Shown: positions 21,376 through 33,172 of the stretch, one piece after another
Layout of the letters: each line of letters opens with the position of its first letter
Numbering within the stretch: the stretch's first letter is position 1
Source of the DNA: Aulostomus chinensis
Taxonomy: Eukaryota; Chordata; Actinopteri; Syngnathiformes; Aulostomidae
NCBI GenBank assembly: GCA_037954235.1
Contig: JBBMOA010000013.1
Location: 8,102,501-8,166,500, forward strand
Reading direction: 5' to 3'
Length of the DNA: 64,000 nt
Translations under genes and position numbers: made by a program
The notes under the pieces: model-generated
Told to the model about the DNA's origin: nothing
What the model saw: only the letters and a program-made list of their open reading frames with translations
Databases searched by the model: none

Positions 21376-24300
21376 TCATTTATGGACACAGGATGGCCAG
21401 TTGAGGCCTCCGCAGGAAGCCGAGACGATAATGTAGAGGATCACCTGAAAAACACAACAGTAAGACGATGTTTACTGCCTGCACTACAAACTGATTAATG
21501 ACATAACTGAAGAAAGAAAGTTCAGGAGAGCGCTACAGCGTTCTTATCAAATAAACTTGCATCAAAGAAGGTGAAGGTGCTCTTTGGACGAAAATGTGGA
21601 ATAATGCAAAAGAACAAAAGTAGTCCAAGGCAACTCTTCAAAAGTTCAAAAGCCTTTACAGTGTGGCAGGTTCATCATGAACAAAATTACCAAAATGTTT
21701 CTGCCTCTGGCCTTCATCAGGGAATTGGGCAGGTACACAGCTAATTATAACTATGTCTTGATAATCAGCTGATGAATTACAGCTTATGCCTTTGGTAAAT
21801 CTCGTCAACAGACTATAAAAGGTCAGCAAATACAGATAAAGTACAATATGAAAAAAATACTGTAAACATCTCAGAACATCACAATACATAGATTGAATAT
21901 ACAAAGTTTTAAATAGCAAAATCACACCATTATAGGCTAGAAAATATCTCATCACACCACAATACATAGACCAAATATTCATAGTCAAATAGCAAAATTA
22001 CGCCATTATAGGCTAGAAACAAGATCCAAGGAATGCAACAGGATCATAGAAAGGACATCATGTCTGCAGCGTCATTCAAACCACAGGTGACTTTAGTTCG
22101 CAAGTTATAAATCCACCTGCTTTCTTTTTGATTCAGGGCTTTAAGTCTATCTCTCTGTCAGACAGTCTGGGGCACAAAGTCCACACTTAGAGGAACACTG
22201 ATGGACATGTTTAACCCCTAGGGACCAAATTTTGGGTAATTTTACATCCTTTGCATTTGAACTATTATCTTGGTCGTTATAAGGTCAATCTCTACATGCT
22301 GCATCTTGTTTATTCTGGCCAGTCTATGCTATATGCCATCAGTTCACTTGGTACTACTTGCATATATTTTATAAAAATAAACACGCAAAAAAAATTGTAT
22401 TACAAAATTTTGGGATTTTCGACATGTTTCTCATCAAAGAAGGTTTCCAGCAAACATATCTTGGCATAGTGAGTTGGGGGAGTTTCCCTGGAATTGGACA
22501 ATATCAGCACCATGATAGTGGGATGCTCTATGACTTCACAATTTGCAAAAACATGTAGTGTGGGCATGGCGAGAATAAAAGCTATTTTACTGAAATAAAC
22601 ACATATTCTGCTTATGATGAAAAATATGATTCAATTGGCTCAGATCTTACTTAGAAGATCCAGACCCCTCAGGTCATCAGGGACAGGTCTACTCAGTGTC
22701 CCCAGGGTCAGAACCAAGCAGGGTGAAGCTGCTTCCAGCTTCTGTGGTCCACACCTGTGGAACAAACTCTCTGAAACTCTGAGGGGGGCACAAACTGTCA
22801 GCTCACTTAAATCAGGGCTGGAAACACTGCTGTTTACTGCAGCCTTCTTATAGTGTATTGATTTGGGATTGATCTGGGTGATTTGGTATTGATGGATTGA
22901 TTTAATATTGATTTGTCTGCTGTCGAATTGATTTTAAACTGTTTTATTGATTTTACATGATTTTTGATTGTTTTAATTCACGTTTTCGATTTTAAACTGA
23001 TTCTACCTTTCAATTCTCTCTTTACCTCTGTAAGCACAATGAATTGCCCTGTGAATGAATGGTGCAATACAAACAAATTTGCCTTTGCCTTTAAAAAAAA
23101 ACATGCACAAATAATAATAAAAAACAATTACACAACTATTTACAAGAACACACAACTATATACAATATTATAGGGATTTTCAAGAATCCCTATGGTGTCC
23201 CTATAATTATTGTATCAACATATTATTACGTAGCAAATATTATGATGTAGAAAATAATTACAACTTATACAAATCTTGTATCATCTTGACTTGGATCCAT
23301 TCCATTTAAAACATCTCCTCCTCCATTCTCAAAGCCTGAGCCATCATCCAGATCCCTGGGACCAAAGTCTGCAGTGGCATCTCCATAGATGAGTTGGGCC
23401 ACTTCAGCTGCAGTTGATTTCAGTGGTATTTTTTTCCTGGCATTGTACACGGCTCTACCAAGAGCATCTTTTCAGTGTCCCACACTGACCTGTAGTGATC
23501 TGACCTGAACCTGAACCGGTCACATGTGTATTTACAGTAGCCTCTGTGCGTAAAGTGCGCACACCTCCTGCGCTCTTTTGTTTGCTTGGAGAAAGTTTGG
23601 AGAGGGTTTTGTGAAGCAAAACTTTCCAATCATTCAGAAAAGGTCATGCTTATACTGGACACCCTGTAGGAAAAAACGCATTATGGATGTAATTTGCCAT
23701 AGAAGAAATCATGATAATTCAGGAGCCGGTGAGATATATTGTTCTTCTCTATAATGCGATTGACAAGTATGAGTGAAATACTGGAGTAAATAAATAAGGA
23801 AACTTATCATTTTCCGGTCTTTTATCAGCCTGGTTGTAAAAAGACACATTCGATGCACATGCATGTGTCTTATATCATTGTAAAGCTCCGTTTCTGTCAT
23901 TTCATAGGATACGCGTGCCGTGTCTGTCTGATGACGGGTTCATGAGTTATTTAGATGAGAGTGACAGGAATGCACAAGCTTTTTACGAACTGCATTCATG
24001 ATTCAATTCAGCCAAATTCAAAAATTATTTTCTCACAAATACTTTAACGCCAAAATAAGTGATAGGTACAATTGTAAAGGCACAGCTGAGCAGTTTCACG
24101 TGATATGAGTGTGATCAAGCTCTGATGAACTATTCCAGAGATATATCAACGCAAAGAATGTGTATAAAATCACACACTTGGAGTGAATGGGTCCCTCAGG
24201 GTTAAGATGTTTCACTATGGCATGCTTGTGTTCATATAATCTGTCTTGTTAAGTGCGGCCTATGTAGAAGGCACTACAGAATGTAAACAATGTGTGTGGA

Positions 24301-27300
24301 TTTACATTTGATGAAATGACAGATTTTATGCGTAGTTTTAGTAATTGGGTGTGTAACCTCCTTCGATTTGACCACTACATCACAATGTTTACAGTGTCCG
24401 CATGCGTAAGTACCGGCAGGTGCCTTGGGTAACCAAGTAGCTCGTTGTGCAGGCAGATGGCTACACACAAGTCTGTCACAAAGAGGAAGCGCCCTTCTAA
24501 ATAAAATCATGGGGGTCTCTGGAAAGACTTTGTGAAGTGTCTCATCACATTCTATGATATTCTAGTTACTTTTAATGACATTAGCAGCTGGTCTTATGCT
24601 GTGTGAAGACATAAACCCTATCTGTTTTTGCTTTCTGGGTTTTTTTTTCTCAAGAAGGGAGTCCCGATTCAGAACTTTGACTTTGGACAAAGCTTGTTTT
24701 CAAATACTATCAGAGTAACCTCATTCTCTAAGATGATTATACATATCTGCAAACTATCCTTACTGTCTTCCAGTGACAATTTCATGTTGTTATTTACACT
24801 GTTCGGATACAAATGGAACAATTTCAATTCTTCCTCTGTACCCCTCCACCACATTATCACATCATCAATGTAGTGAGCTCACCATAAGATCTTGTCTCTA
24901 AAAATATTAGAAGTGTTGAGTATATGATCCTCCTCCCATTTACCCACAAAGAGGCCCGCACATGAAGGGCCAAGGCATGCTCCTGTTGCATGTCCTTTCA
25001 CCTTTTGAAACAATTTATCCTGAAATAGAAATATATAGTTATGTCACGTCCATTCGGTGAGTTTCACAAGAAAGTCAGTGGGTGGGTCATGAAGGTGGGC
25101 CGTGAATCTAGAAAATGTTTCACAGCTGCCACACCTTGGGTGTGGTCAATTGGGTGGGAGGAGGTTTCAGCATCCATAGTCACCATAAGGGAGTCTGGTC
25201 CTATACCACTACACTCTTTGATTGTGTTGAGCACATCTGTGGTGTCCTGTAGGTAGGCTGGGAGTGATGGAAGCAGAGGTTTGATGAACTAATCAACATA
25301 TTTAGAGACGGGCTCCCCGAGGGTGTCATTGCCTGAGATCACAGGTCTGCCAGGTGGACCAGTTAGATTTTTGTGCACCTTGGGCAAGAAGTAAAAAGAG
25401 GCCATCCAAGTATTTAGATTTGTATAAAAATTTAAACTCCTGCTCAGAGATTAGATTGTCTTTGTCAACGTTATCAAAGCCAGTGGGGGTTTTTTTTGGA
25501 TTTTTTTGTTTTAGTAAATTAAAAATACCATTTGAGGTTCACACTAGAACAGATATTTTAACTTTTCGTTCTGCAGCATAAAATGCTATAGTAATACTAC
25601 ACTTGTGAATTCAGAGCCTTTTACGTGTCTTAAAAACTTGGGTTGCTAACAAGTGGCCAAACAAGACAACAGAGGTTGTCATAAACATTAAATAAACTGA
25701 TGATAAAAACAGAAGAAATCACATTTCACAAAAATGTATTGTGTGTATGAAGACATGCATCCACTGAGTAGTTTGTAAATGTACTGAAAATGAATGCTTC
25801 AAAAATCATTAAAGTGGTGATCATTTGTGGAGATGATCTTGCTGAACAAATTGTGTAAGCCTCACTTTTGTCTGCCACAGAGCTGATTTTAGGCAATGAT
25901 CAAAATATCTAATGTAAAGATCTCATTGGCCTCTGAGTGGAGACATGAAACCATGGCATGGCTAAGGTCTGGGCTGACCACAAAAATACGTGCTGACCAC
26001 AAATACATGTGCTGCAGCATCCTATGATAGTAGTTTTACATGAATGCTGGGCCTGATGGTAGTTAAAGGCATTCATCCATCCATCCATTTTCTACTGCTT
26101 ATCCTGATAAGGGTCACAGGGGGCTGAAGCCTATCCCAGCTGCCTTCGCATGAGAAGCGGGGTTCACCCTGGACTGTTTGCCAGTCCATCGCAGGGCCAA
26201 TACAAATAGACAGAAAACCATTCACTGTCACAGCCACACCTACGGTCAGTTTAGTCCCATCTTGCATGTCTTTGGACTGTGGGAGGGACTGTGCAGTGCT
26301 AACCACGGCACCACCATGCAGCCCTAAATGTGTAATATATATATGTCAATTAAAAAAGATAATGTAAACTCATAATATTTTCAAACCGGCATTATTTGTT
26401 ACTTGCCCACCTAAGGGTATGTCCTTGCCAGAGAAGAACCTGAAGCAATATAACTGCTTGTACTGACTGCCAACTACAGTCCATACTCACCAAGCACACC
26501 AGCACGATGACTAAAGTCAGCTTGAGGTTTTTCATGCACATGGCTCGTGCCAGGTTACGACTTGTGGTCTTAAATGTGACTGACTGAATGCAAGAGAAAG
26601 AACAATAAAGCAGCAATCATTATATAAATTGACAAATGTGTAGCAGAAGTGAAGGATTATAAACTCACCGAATCTACAAGATTTTCTGTTTTGTCAATCA
26701 ACAGTTCCAACTTTTCTCCTCTCTGAGCTACCAAATCTGTAGAGAACATAAGAATTGTCTGAATTTATGCGTAATGTTCAAATATTTTCAAGTTCAAATA
26801 CTGAGTGATTAAGTCTGGAAACATGGAGTAACCACAGAGAGAACAGAAAATTATTTCAGGCACAAAAAAAAAAACGTATTCCCTAAATTCAGTTTTGGCC
26901 AGAAGATATAAGTTGTTCGCTAAATATGTTTTTTAAAAATATATATATTTTATGAGAAACTTACACATTTTGGCCATGAATTAATACATTTAGGAATCAA
27001 TTTGTATGATGTAGCCTCAAAAGAACAAAATTGATGGAGAATTTATATCCCCTGGCCTCAAAAGTAAAAAAAAAATAAAAAAATCATCATCTGTTTTTAC
27101 TCCTTTTTAGGTCTCCCAATTTGTTCTCCTTACAGCCACTCCAGTTCTCATCATAAAGAAAAGAAGTCCAGCACAGATCATTGGTTGCATATTGGATGAA
27201 AAAGGAAAAAAAGACAACAACAACAACAACAACAACAAAAAATCACACAAGTACATTTCCTGATTTAAAAGAACCTTTATGAGCACATATGTTCAAATGA

Positions 27301-30300
27301 ATGCAACATCTGTATGTGGGATGCATGTCTGTATGCACGATTTTAGGACCACAACATTAGGGGTTCCACTGTATTATCAAGCAAGCTAGGATTCCATGCA
27401 AGTAAACAGTTGGGTGGAGAGCAACAGAGAGGAAAGCATTGACTGTTCGCTTCTGAACCTGTGTGTATCGTCTGATACGTTTTTTTTTTAGTCAACTTGA
27501 ATTTATAGGTCACATAATAAATAATCTGGTTGTATACATCATCTCTCAACACCAACTCCATTCACGCATTTGAAGTTTCAAATCAGACTGTAAAATCAAA
27601 CCAGCAAACAGAAGACCAAGTCTTAATCCGCATATCTGCCAGCTACACATGGAGCCCAATGGACATTACATGATCTAATTGATGGCTGCTGTAATAAGAA
27701 TTACTGAATGATGATCCCCACCTATATTCCGGACCATAATTCCCTTCAGGTCATCCACTTGCATCTGTGTTTCAGAAAGACGATCCGAGGCCCGTGGGTC
27801 TGAGTTGTGTTTCTGCATGCAAATGTACAGAGAATGAGTTCTTATTGTCAATTGATATTAACATAACTGCAGTTTGTTGTGCTTTTCTGTGCTGCATGAA
27901 AAATTGAGAAGGTATATTTGGACAAATAGCATGCTTTTCATTATACTTGTACTAACTCAAGGAAGCAGCGTCACAGAAATGTAGTAGAAATAAGCACACC
28001 GACTTCTGCGGGTCTACATCAACAACTGAGACATGGTGGGTGTGTGCACCAGCTTCTCCTGAGGGCCTTTGTAACTTATGGTTACCTTCAACACAGCTCT
28101 ATAGACAGGTTAACCAAGAAGTTTACTTCAATCTCTGCAGATGTGAAAGTAAGTCAAAGTTGCATAGGAGCCAATCTATATTAGACACCAGTCAGGGGTT
28201 GCTGGTTGGCAAAGCATGATTTTTTTTGTATCACTCGCTATGCAGTGAATGGTGAACACTATTGTTGCATTGGTTAAACATTTTAATGTATGGAGTTTTA
28301 TGGATATTAATTATGGTCTCTTCATGTGACACGTTGACTACAATTATTGGTGAGCATGGAAATAAATATAACACTAAAAGGAATGATCAGTGCACAAAAT
28401 GTATTAGTGCTATAGTGTGGATGTCAATCATACGTATACATACAGCCCCTGAGTGGCTTTAAAAGTTCATTCTTGCTGCTTTAACTTCCTTGAAAGCAAC
28501 AGCAGGAACAAGGCCTCTCATAAAACTGTTCCTGAGTGTGTTCAGGCTTTTGTCATACTCACCATCTGAGCTGCTAGTGTAGAGGAGAACTCACTATTCA
28601 TGGCATACGGTAGGGCTGTTTGTGCTCGTGACCCATAGGTTGTCTGGAAGCGCTTCTTGACCTCACTCAGGAAGCTAAACGCTCGTGACCTCTCAAAGTC
28701 CTTAAACACACAAGAATTTCAGATTAATTTCAAAGGCAAAGTAATGTGAAATCGTTCAAATATTCAAGATACACCAGTTGAAATTACTGAATGTAGCATC
28801 CTTATCCTCACACTGTGATTCAACCACCTCTCCCTGCTAGCCAGTGACACAATCAAATGTTATTCCACAAAAAATCTATGAGGCATGAAAGCATCTTTCG
28901 CACATGGGTCTCAGTAAATTACTGATAATCCCTTTCCTGCACAACTAGAGATCATTATTATTCATACATGCAGCTACATTCAAGATGGTTCCTGTCTCCG
29001 ATTCTCTCCCTGACTGCTATGTATGAGCAGCAAATTTTTGGCATGACTGCCCAGATCCTGAAAGACCCCTCCCACGCTGTCTTCCCAGCATTTGAGAGGC
29101 TGCTATCAGGTTGCAGGCAACAGTGTCCGGCCTGCAGGACCCCGTGGAGGAGATTCACCTTTGTCCCCCAGGCTGTCCTCCTCCTAAACTCTTTGAACAC
29201 TCTGCACTCTGACCCCATAGTACCACCCACAGGATTGCCACTTACCACTTGTAATAACCTCAGTGTCAGTGTGTGTGTGTTTATATATCAATAATGTAAA
29301 TATACTACTCATCTATTGTGCACTACTACTTCTATTTTGCACTTTACAAGGTAACCACTGCTAACTCTGCGACGACCGTCCCACTGCACTTCCTCACCTA
29401 ATGTATGTTGTGTGTTATAGTTGTGTAACCAACAGTACTGCTTTCTGCTCCCTTAATTGCTCCCCATGGAGATAAATAAAGTTTTCTGAATATGAATTTG
29501 AATGGATTGTTCTTGTTCAGGACGGCACGGTGGTGCAGTGGTCAGCACTGTGGCCTCACAGCAAGAAGGTTCTGGGTTTGAGCCCTGGCTCAAGCACGGG
29601 ATCTTTCTGTGTGGAGTCTCCATGTTCTCCTTGTGCCTGCCTGGGTTCTCTCTGGGTACTCCGGCCTCCACCCACAGTCCAAAGATGTGCAAGAGCAGAC
29701 TAGGTTAATGGAATAATCTAAATTGAGTGAATGGTTTTCTGTCTATATGTGTCGGCCCTGTGATGGACTGGCGACCTGTCCAGGGTGAACCCCACCTCTC
29801 GCCCGAAGGCTGCTGGGATAGGCTCCAGCCCCCCATGACCCTTAACAGGATAAGCGATAGAAAATGGATGGATGGATGTTCTTGTCTACACACGACATGG
29901 TGATGCAGTGTATAAGTATACCTTTGGTTTTTGCGCCAAAGTAAACATTTACAACAGGCCACAGGCAGATAGCAACAGAGACCAAATGAGAGGGATCGAG
30001 CTTGGATCGTATTGCAAGTGAACTAACCAGTCAAAGTCTTATTGGTAGCTCGCAGCAGCTGCAGACGTATTCAGTGCATGAAGTATCATTTGTGTCTCAA
30101 TTTTACAAAGTAGCTCAAACATTCTTCTGAGCTCTTACTTATACTTCAATTTGTAGATAAATAAAAACAGCTAAAATTTAAATACAGTTTTAATGTTTAT
30201 TTGCTTTTGTTTATTGAAAAAATGTGTAATGTACGTCCCAAAATTAAATCCCGCCCTATCTTGCATCATAAAGTAGCCTTGAACAAGGGCTGTGAAGGAA

Positions 30301-31852
30301 TTCCAAAAAACAACATGCATAGTACCTGAAGCAAGTACTTACATCATCAGTGATACACAGGTATATGATTCTGTCATGACAGATGTAATGAAAGAGATAG
30401 CTGAAAGACAAGAGAAAATGTGTCAGATGAAAAACACCGTAGTTGGGTTGTAAAACCGGAAATGATTATTGGCTAAGGAAAGGAGGAAACTGGTTGACTG
30501 TTGCATCTATACACTTTTCCCTTGTTCAGGCTAAGATGTAAGTGAAGGCACATTGTGTTGTACACAATTATAGCTTGACAGCAAGTGACTGCTAAATCTT
30601 TTATTACAGCAGTGTGCTTTTCTGCACTGCAATGATCAGGTTTCTTTCTGAGTTTGCATAAAGGCAAAGACTTCTTCAGGGAACATTTAAAAAAAAAAAT
30701 GAGTTAGACCTTGCCTTGTACAGGTGCTACCCTTAATTAAGGTTGTTTGTGCATAAATAAGAACCTGAATGATGACATAAAATTATGTCGTAGAAAAATG
30801 TTGTTGTGTCTTCCAAAAAACAACTTAAAAAAGAAGATGCATAATGCACAGAAACTTGACAAAACGTAACAGTCGAAGTGGAAGTAGTCATCCTAAATGA
30901 TGATAACGTAATTGAAAAATGTTTAGTAATTTAAAAGAAGGAACAAAGCATAATAATGACCATTTACATGTAAGTACACCAGATTGTAGCCATAGGTTAA
31001 TCTCCATCTGTAGTCACTTGGCAGTCTGATATTTCATTGTGAGACAGGGATACACATTTACATAGAAAAACATAGAAACAATTCAGAACACATAATAAAG
31101 CGGCTGATAAAAAAAAAAAAACATAACTGCATAAATAAGAGAGTGAGCCAGGGGGAATGACCATCAGAGTACAGTCAAGTGCTGGACATAATAAAGTGCA
31201 TCATACTATAAAGTGCTAAGTGTTAATGTATATTGCGTGTGATCCCCTTACGAAACATTCAGTGCTGGTAGACTTGAATATTTTCCGAATGCACAAGTTG
31301 TTACTTAAAGTTTTGTTGTAACATTGTAGCTCGCAGCTGGATACACAAATTCTGAAATAATTGTAGGCATTTCACTCATTATAGCAAAATGTGAAATTAA
31401 AAACCTGAAACCTTATTTAGTGGGATTCTAATTTTACAGTGTCACACTTTTCAAACCCAGTTTGAGAGCCACTTTTCAACAAGTGTGACAATACATTCAT
31501 CTATGATTGACTGTTCCTGATCCATGCACAAACTTGACAGTGACTTACAGGCAAGTGTAGGTCACAACAGAATGGGAATGCATGACTTATAAGCAGTATC
31601 ACAGTGGGGATGAGAACTGTACATGCAAGCATCTATGTCAAACACAGGTACAAATAAACACACACACACACACACGCACACGCACAAAATCAAACACAAG
31701 GCCTACCTGCCATGGCTGTAGGTCAATTTGTTATTCTCTGAGGGGATTTTGGCAAGAATCTGCTCTGTCACTTCCAGGAAGTTCCCACCACACCAGGCGT
31801 GCTTGGCCAGGATGGTGGTGCCACGAGCCACCACGGCAAAGAGAATTGCCAT
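21376..31852 (-). CDS. vamp7: Vesicle-associated membrane protein 7 (longin R-SNARE), complete
   Basis: VAMP7 drives fusion of late endosomes, lysosomes and secretory vesicles with target membranes. Seven coding exons on the minus strand join in phase: 31852-31707, 30400-30343, 28700-28563, 27812-27722, 26736-26669, 26583-26491 and 21444-21376. Together they make 663 nt, 220 residues plus stop, the same length as the human protein. Residues 1-114 hold the longin domain (MAILFAVVARGTTILAKHAW at the start). The SNARE motif spans about 125-185, with the zero-layer arginine at R150 (LVAQRGEKLELL). A membrane anchor at about 189-210 and a short luminal tail (CGGLNWPSCVHK) finish it. The ATG at 31852 has a gccATGG context, and a UTR acceptor lies just upstream (31885-31887). 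The last intron holds a nested stack of transposons. Divergently paired with polr1d. Confidence 0.97.
21661..21745 (-). ncRNA. Candidate hammerhead ribozyme of the Penelope-like element
   Basis: The minus strand at 21720-21697 reads CTGATGA, then a GCC-AGA-GGC mini stem-loop, then GAAAC, the conserved core of a hammerhead ribozyme. Downstream, a short C...GGTA context could give stem III and the cleavage site, and AATT-rich arms on both sides could form stem I. Penelope-like elements are known to carry such ribozymes in their terminal repeats. Stem II has lost a base pair next to GAAAC, so activity is doubtful. Confidence 0.45.
22640..23092 (+). mobile_element. LINE 3' end (L2/Rex-like) inside the piggyBac element
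   Basis: Encodes a LINE reverse-transcriptase C-terminus (RRSRPLRSSGTGLLSVPRVR, then GPHLWNKLSETLRGAQTVSSLKSGLETLLF) and ends in a 3' UTR with a tail like aatttgcctttgcctttaaa. It is 5' truncated, as is typical for LINE copies. Confidence 0.72.
23265..23629 (-). pseudogene. Protein fragments inside the piggyBac element, possibly its transposase
   Basis: Two overlapping open pieces are present. One (23629-23420) has a basic, Cys-containing stretch (KERRRCAHFTHRGYCKYTCD) that could be the C-terminal zinc-binding domain of a piggyBac transposase. The other (23450-23265) looks like an N-terminus (IPLKSTAAEVAQLIYGDATA, then acidic residues). The order is C-terminal-like before N-terminal-like, which is odd. 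The assignment rests mainly on location and is tentative. Confidence 0.35.
24210..25560 (-). pseudogene. Penelope-like reverse transcriptase/GIY-YIG polyprotein, broken
   Basis: A Penelope polymerase copies its own RNA and uses a GIY-YIG nuclease to nick the target. The sequence reads RT motifs (GRPVIS, then SLMVTMDAETSSHP, then ACLGPSCAGLFVG, then YIDDVIMWWRGTEEELKLF), a Cys-rich linker and GIY-YIG-like motifs (IVYIL and YIGRT, with the RLYEHKHA helix). Stops and frame changes are present near 24240, 24890 and 25290. The protein's C-terminus continues on the other side of the piggyBac, around 22070-22190. Confidence 0.78.
25566..26070. other. vamp7 intron 6, nothing recognised
   Basis: AT-rich intron DNA between the Penelope-like element and a fish repeat copy. 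Confidence 0.4.
26072..26326 (+). repeat. Teleost interspersed repeat, copy 2 (internally shortened)
   Basis: Starts ccatccatccattttctact, then cagcctatcccagctgcc-like and ggttcaccctggac blocks, and tgtctttggactgtgggagg. It then jumps to gtgctaaccacggcaccacc, so part of the 3' half is missing. It lies in vamp7 intron 6, close to exon 6. Confidence 0.7.
26737..27721. other. vamp7 intron 4
   Basis: No gene was recognised. Contains a short (caa)n tract at about 27213-27238 and several A runs. Confidence 0.5.
27813..28562. other. vamp7 intron 3
   Basis: No feature was recognised apart from intron ends (acceptor side at 27813-27815, donor gtgagta at 28562-28556). Confidence 0.5.
28958..29508 (+). 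mobile_element. LINE 3' end in vamp7 intron 2
   Basis: The plus strand encodes a LINE ORF2 C-terminus (QILKDPSHAVFPAFERLLSG, then PWRRFTFVPQAVLLLNSLN). The 3' UTR ends in ataaataaagttttctgaatatgaatttg, typical of fish CR1/L2/Rex-type LINE tails. 5' truncated. Confidence 0.7.
29519..29879 (-). repeat. Teleost interspersed repeat, copy 3 (inverted, near full length)
   Basis: Reads ggcacggtggtgcagtggtc at the left and ataggctccagccccccatg ... gaaaatggatggatggatg at the right, the reverse complement of copies 1, 2 and 4. Confidence 0.75.
29880..30342. other. vamp7 intron 2, remaining part
   Basis: No feature was recognised before the exon 2 donor (gtaagtacttgc, minus strand). Confidence 0.45.
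30404..31706. other. vamp7 intron 1
   Basis: AT-rich. Contains an (ac)n microsatellite at about 31656-31686. No exon or named element was recognised. Confidence 0.5.
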
Positions 31853-31884
31853 GGCAACAGAGGAAGTTGTAACGTTGGCGCTTA

Positions 31885-33172
31885 CTGTCAACACAAGCAA
31901 AAATGTTACATTACTGGAGGGCAATTGTTTCAGTCAGCTGCTTATGAAACGTTTGAGGAAATCCTTAAGTTCACAAGATCAATTTTTGGCCGTAACAATA
32001 ATAATTCTACGTTCGAATGGAGCCCGTTTGCACGACAAACTAATGATTTCAAAGCTTTCCAAACAGGGATGCTTCTCGTAGACACAGTGAGCAGAACCCC
32101 ATAGGAACGCTACATTATCGGAAATCGTTAACACCAAGTTTCACAACGGAATAACGCCCCACTGATGAACCTAAATAACACGCTAGCTGATTGCTAAATA
32201 TGCTTTGAGCACTGTGAACATATTCTCGCAATATCAGATATAATTTGTCGCTACAGAGACAAAGCGAAAAGCGTTAACATGCAAAATTAACGAAACCTCA
32301 GATACCTTGATGTATCAGCAGTGTTCAGAGGAGCTCATTAAGTGCAAAGTCCAACATCTGAGACGATTTCAGCTGCTCACAAATCCTTTTCGAGTGACTT
32401 CTGCTTTGCAAATCACCCAGATCTTCAGACCGGAAACGAGTTCAATGGCTTAGTGGGTGATGTAGTTCGCATTGCAGTCCATAGGTGCAATCACCAACTA
32501 TAGTGTTTCGTTTTTTAGACTACGGACTTTCACTTCCTGGTTTGTCAGTTCTCGTCAGATGTTTTCATGGATACGTCATGTTATTGCGACTGTCTTATTC
32601 TTGGGAGTGATTTTTCCTCGACGATGTCTTACAGGAAAATATTTTCGCAGTTAAATGACTAACGTAAGGAATCATGCTTCATACGGGGAAATCCTCGCAT
32701 AAAACAGCTGTTCCTACTCGTTTCAAATGAGCAAAAAATAAATTTAAAAAATTAAGAGATATCTAAGGTTCACTCACCAACAGTTAACTTACATATATAA
32801 CACCCTAAAAGTTTGTTTTGCCACGCCTGTGGGGTTATTTTTCTTTTGGTTGGGAGAGACTTGAATATATCAAATTATTTTACACTGTCAAAATAATATT
32901 AAAACGATAAAATTGGGAGGAAAGTCCACAAAGCCTCTTCAGATTAATATGCTTGGATCAATAGCTAATACAGCGTGTTTAAAAAGTAGTCCCCCGCGTC
33001 CCCTAAAGCAATGCGGGGATTTGTGTTTCAGTGAATAATTAAATGAATAAATATTTTTTTCTTCAAGACCAAACGAAGACCTTCACGTAAATGCTCGTTC
33101 CACTGACCTTTGCCTGCGAGACACAGTGACGGTTCTACTTCCTTGTGAGTTTGTCGGTACAGTGAGAGAAGC
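31885..33172. promoter_or_regulatory. Shared 5' region of vamp7 (minus) and polr1d (plus)
   Basis: The two genes start head to head about 1.3 kb apart (ATG to ATG). On the vamp7 side, a UTR acceptor lies at 31885-31887 and a possible UTR exon donor (atcaag|gtatctg) near 32310. The likely vamp7 transcription start zone is around 32330-32470 and that of polr1d around 33090-33170. No TATA box was recognised. Start sites are inferred. Confidence 0.45.

Larger units (their letters stand above)
22215..24201 (-). mobile_element. piggyBac-like DNA transposon with TTAA target duplication
   Basis: TTAA at 22211-22214 and at 24202-24205 flank inverted ends CCCCTAGGGACC (left) and CCCTGAGGGACC (right, reverse complement). 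The 1987-bp element lies inside the Penelope-like element, whose coding motifs stop at one edge and resume at the other. It contains a LINE tail and minus-strand protein fragments that may be transposase. The strand is inferred from those fragments. Confidence 0.8.
21640..25565 (-). mobile_element. Penelope-like retroelement (RT plus GIY-YIG), split by piggyBac, in last vamp7 intron
   Basis: On the minus strand the order from high to low coordinate is reverse transcriptase, GIY-YIG endonuclease and 3' part. RT pieces include GPPGRPVISGNDTLGEP (about 25330), TGACLGPSCAGLFVGKWEED (about 24960) and the catalytic YIDDV motif (about 24850). The endonuclease linker and domain follow (YACGHCKHCD, HFIKCKSTHIVYIL and then FYIGRT, 24510-24210). 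The C-terminal block LNQKESRWIYNLRTKVTCGL lies at about 22130, beyond the piggyBac insertion. Frames are broken in several places and the 5' end is missing. Confidence 0.82.

Noticed and set aside
28958..29248. 96-codon minus-strand open frame
   Set aside because: Shadow of the LINE ORF2 end on the plus strand.
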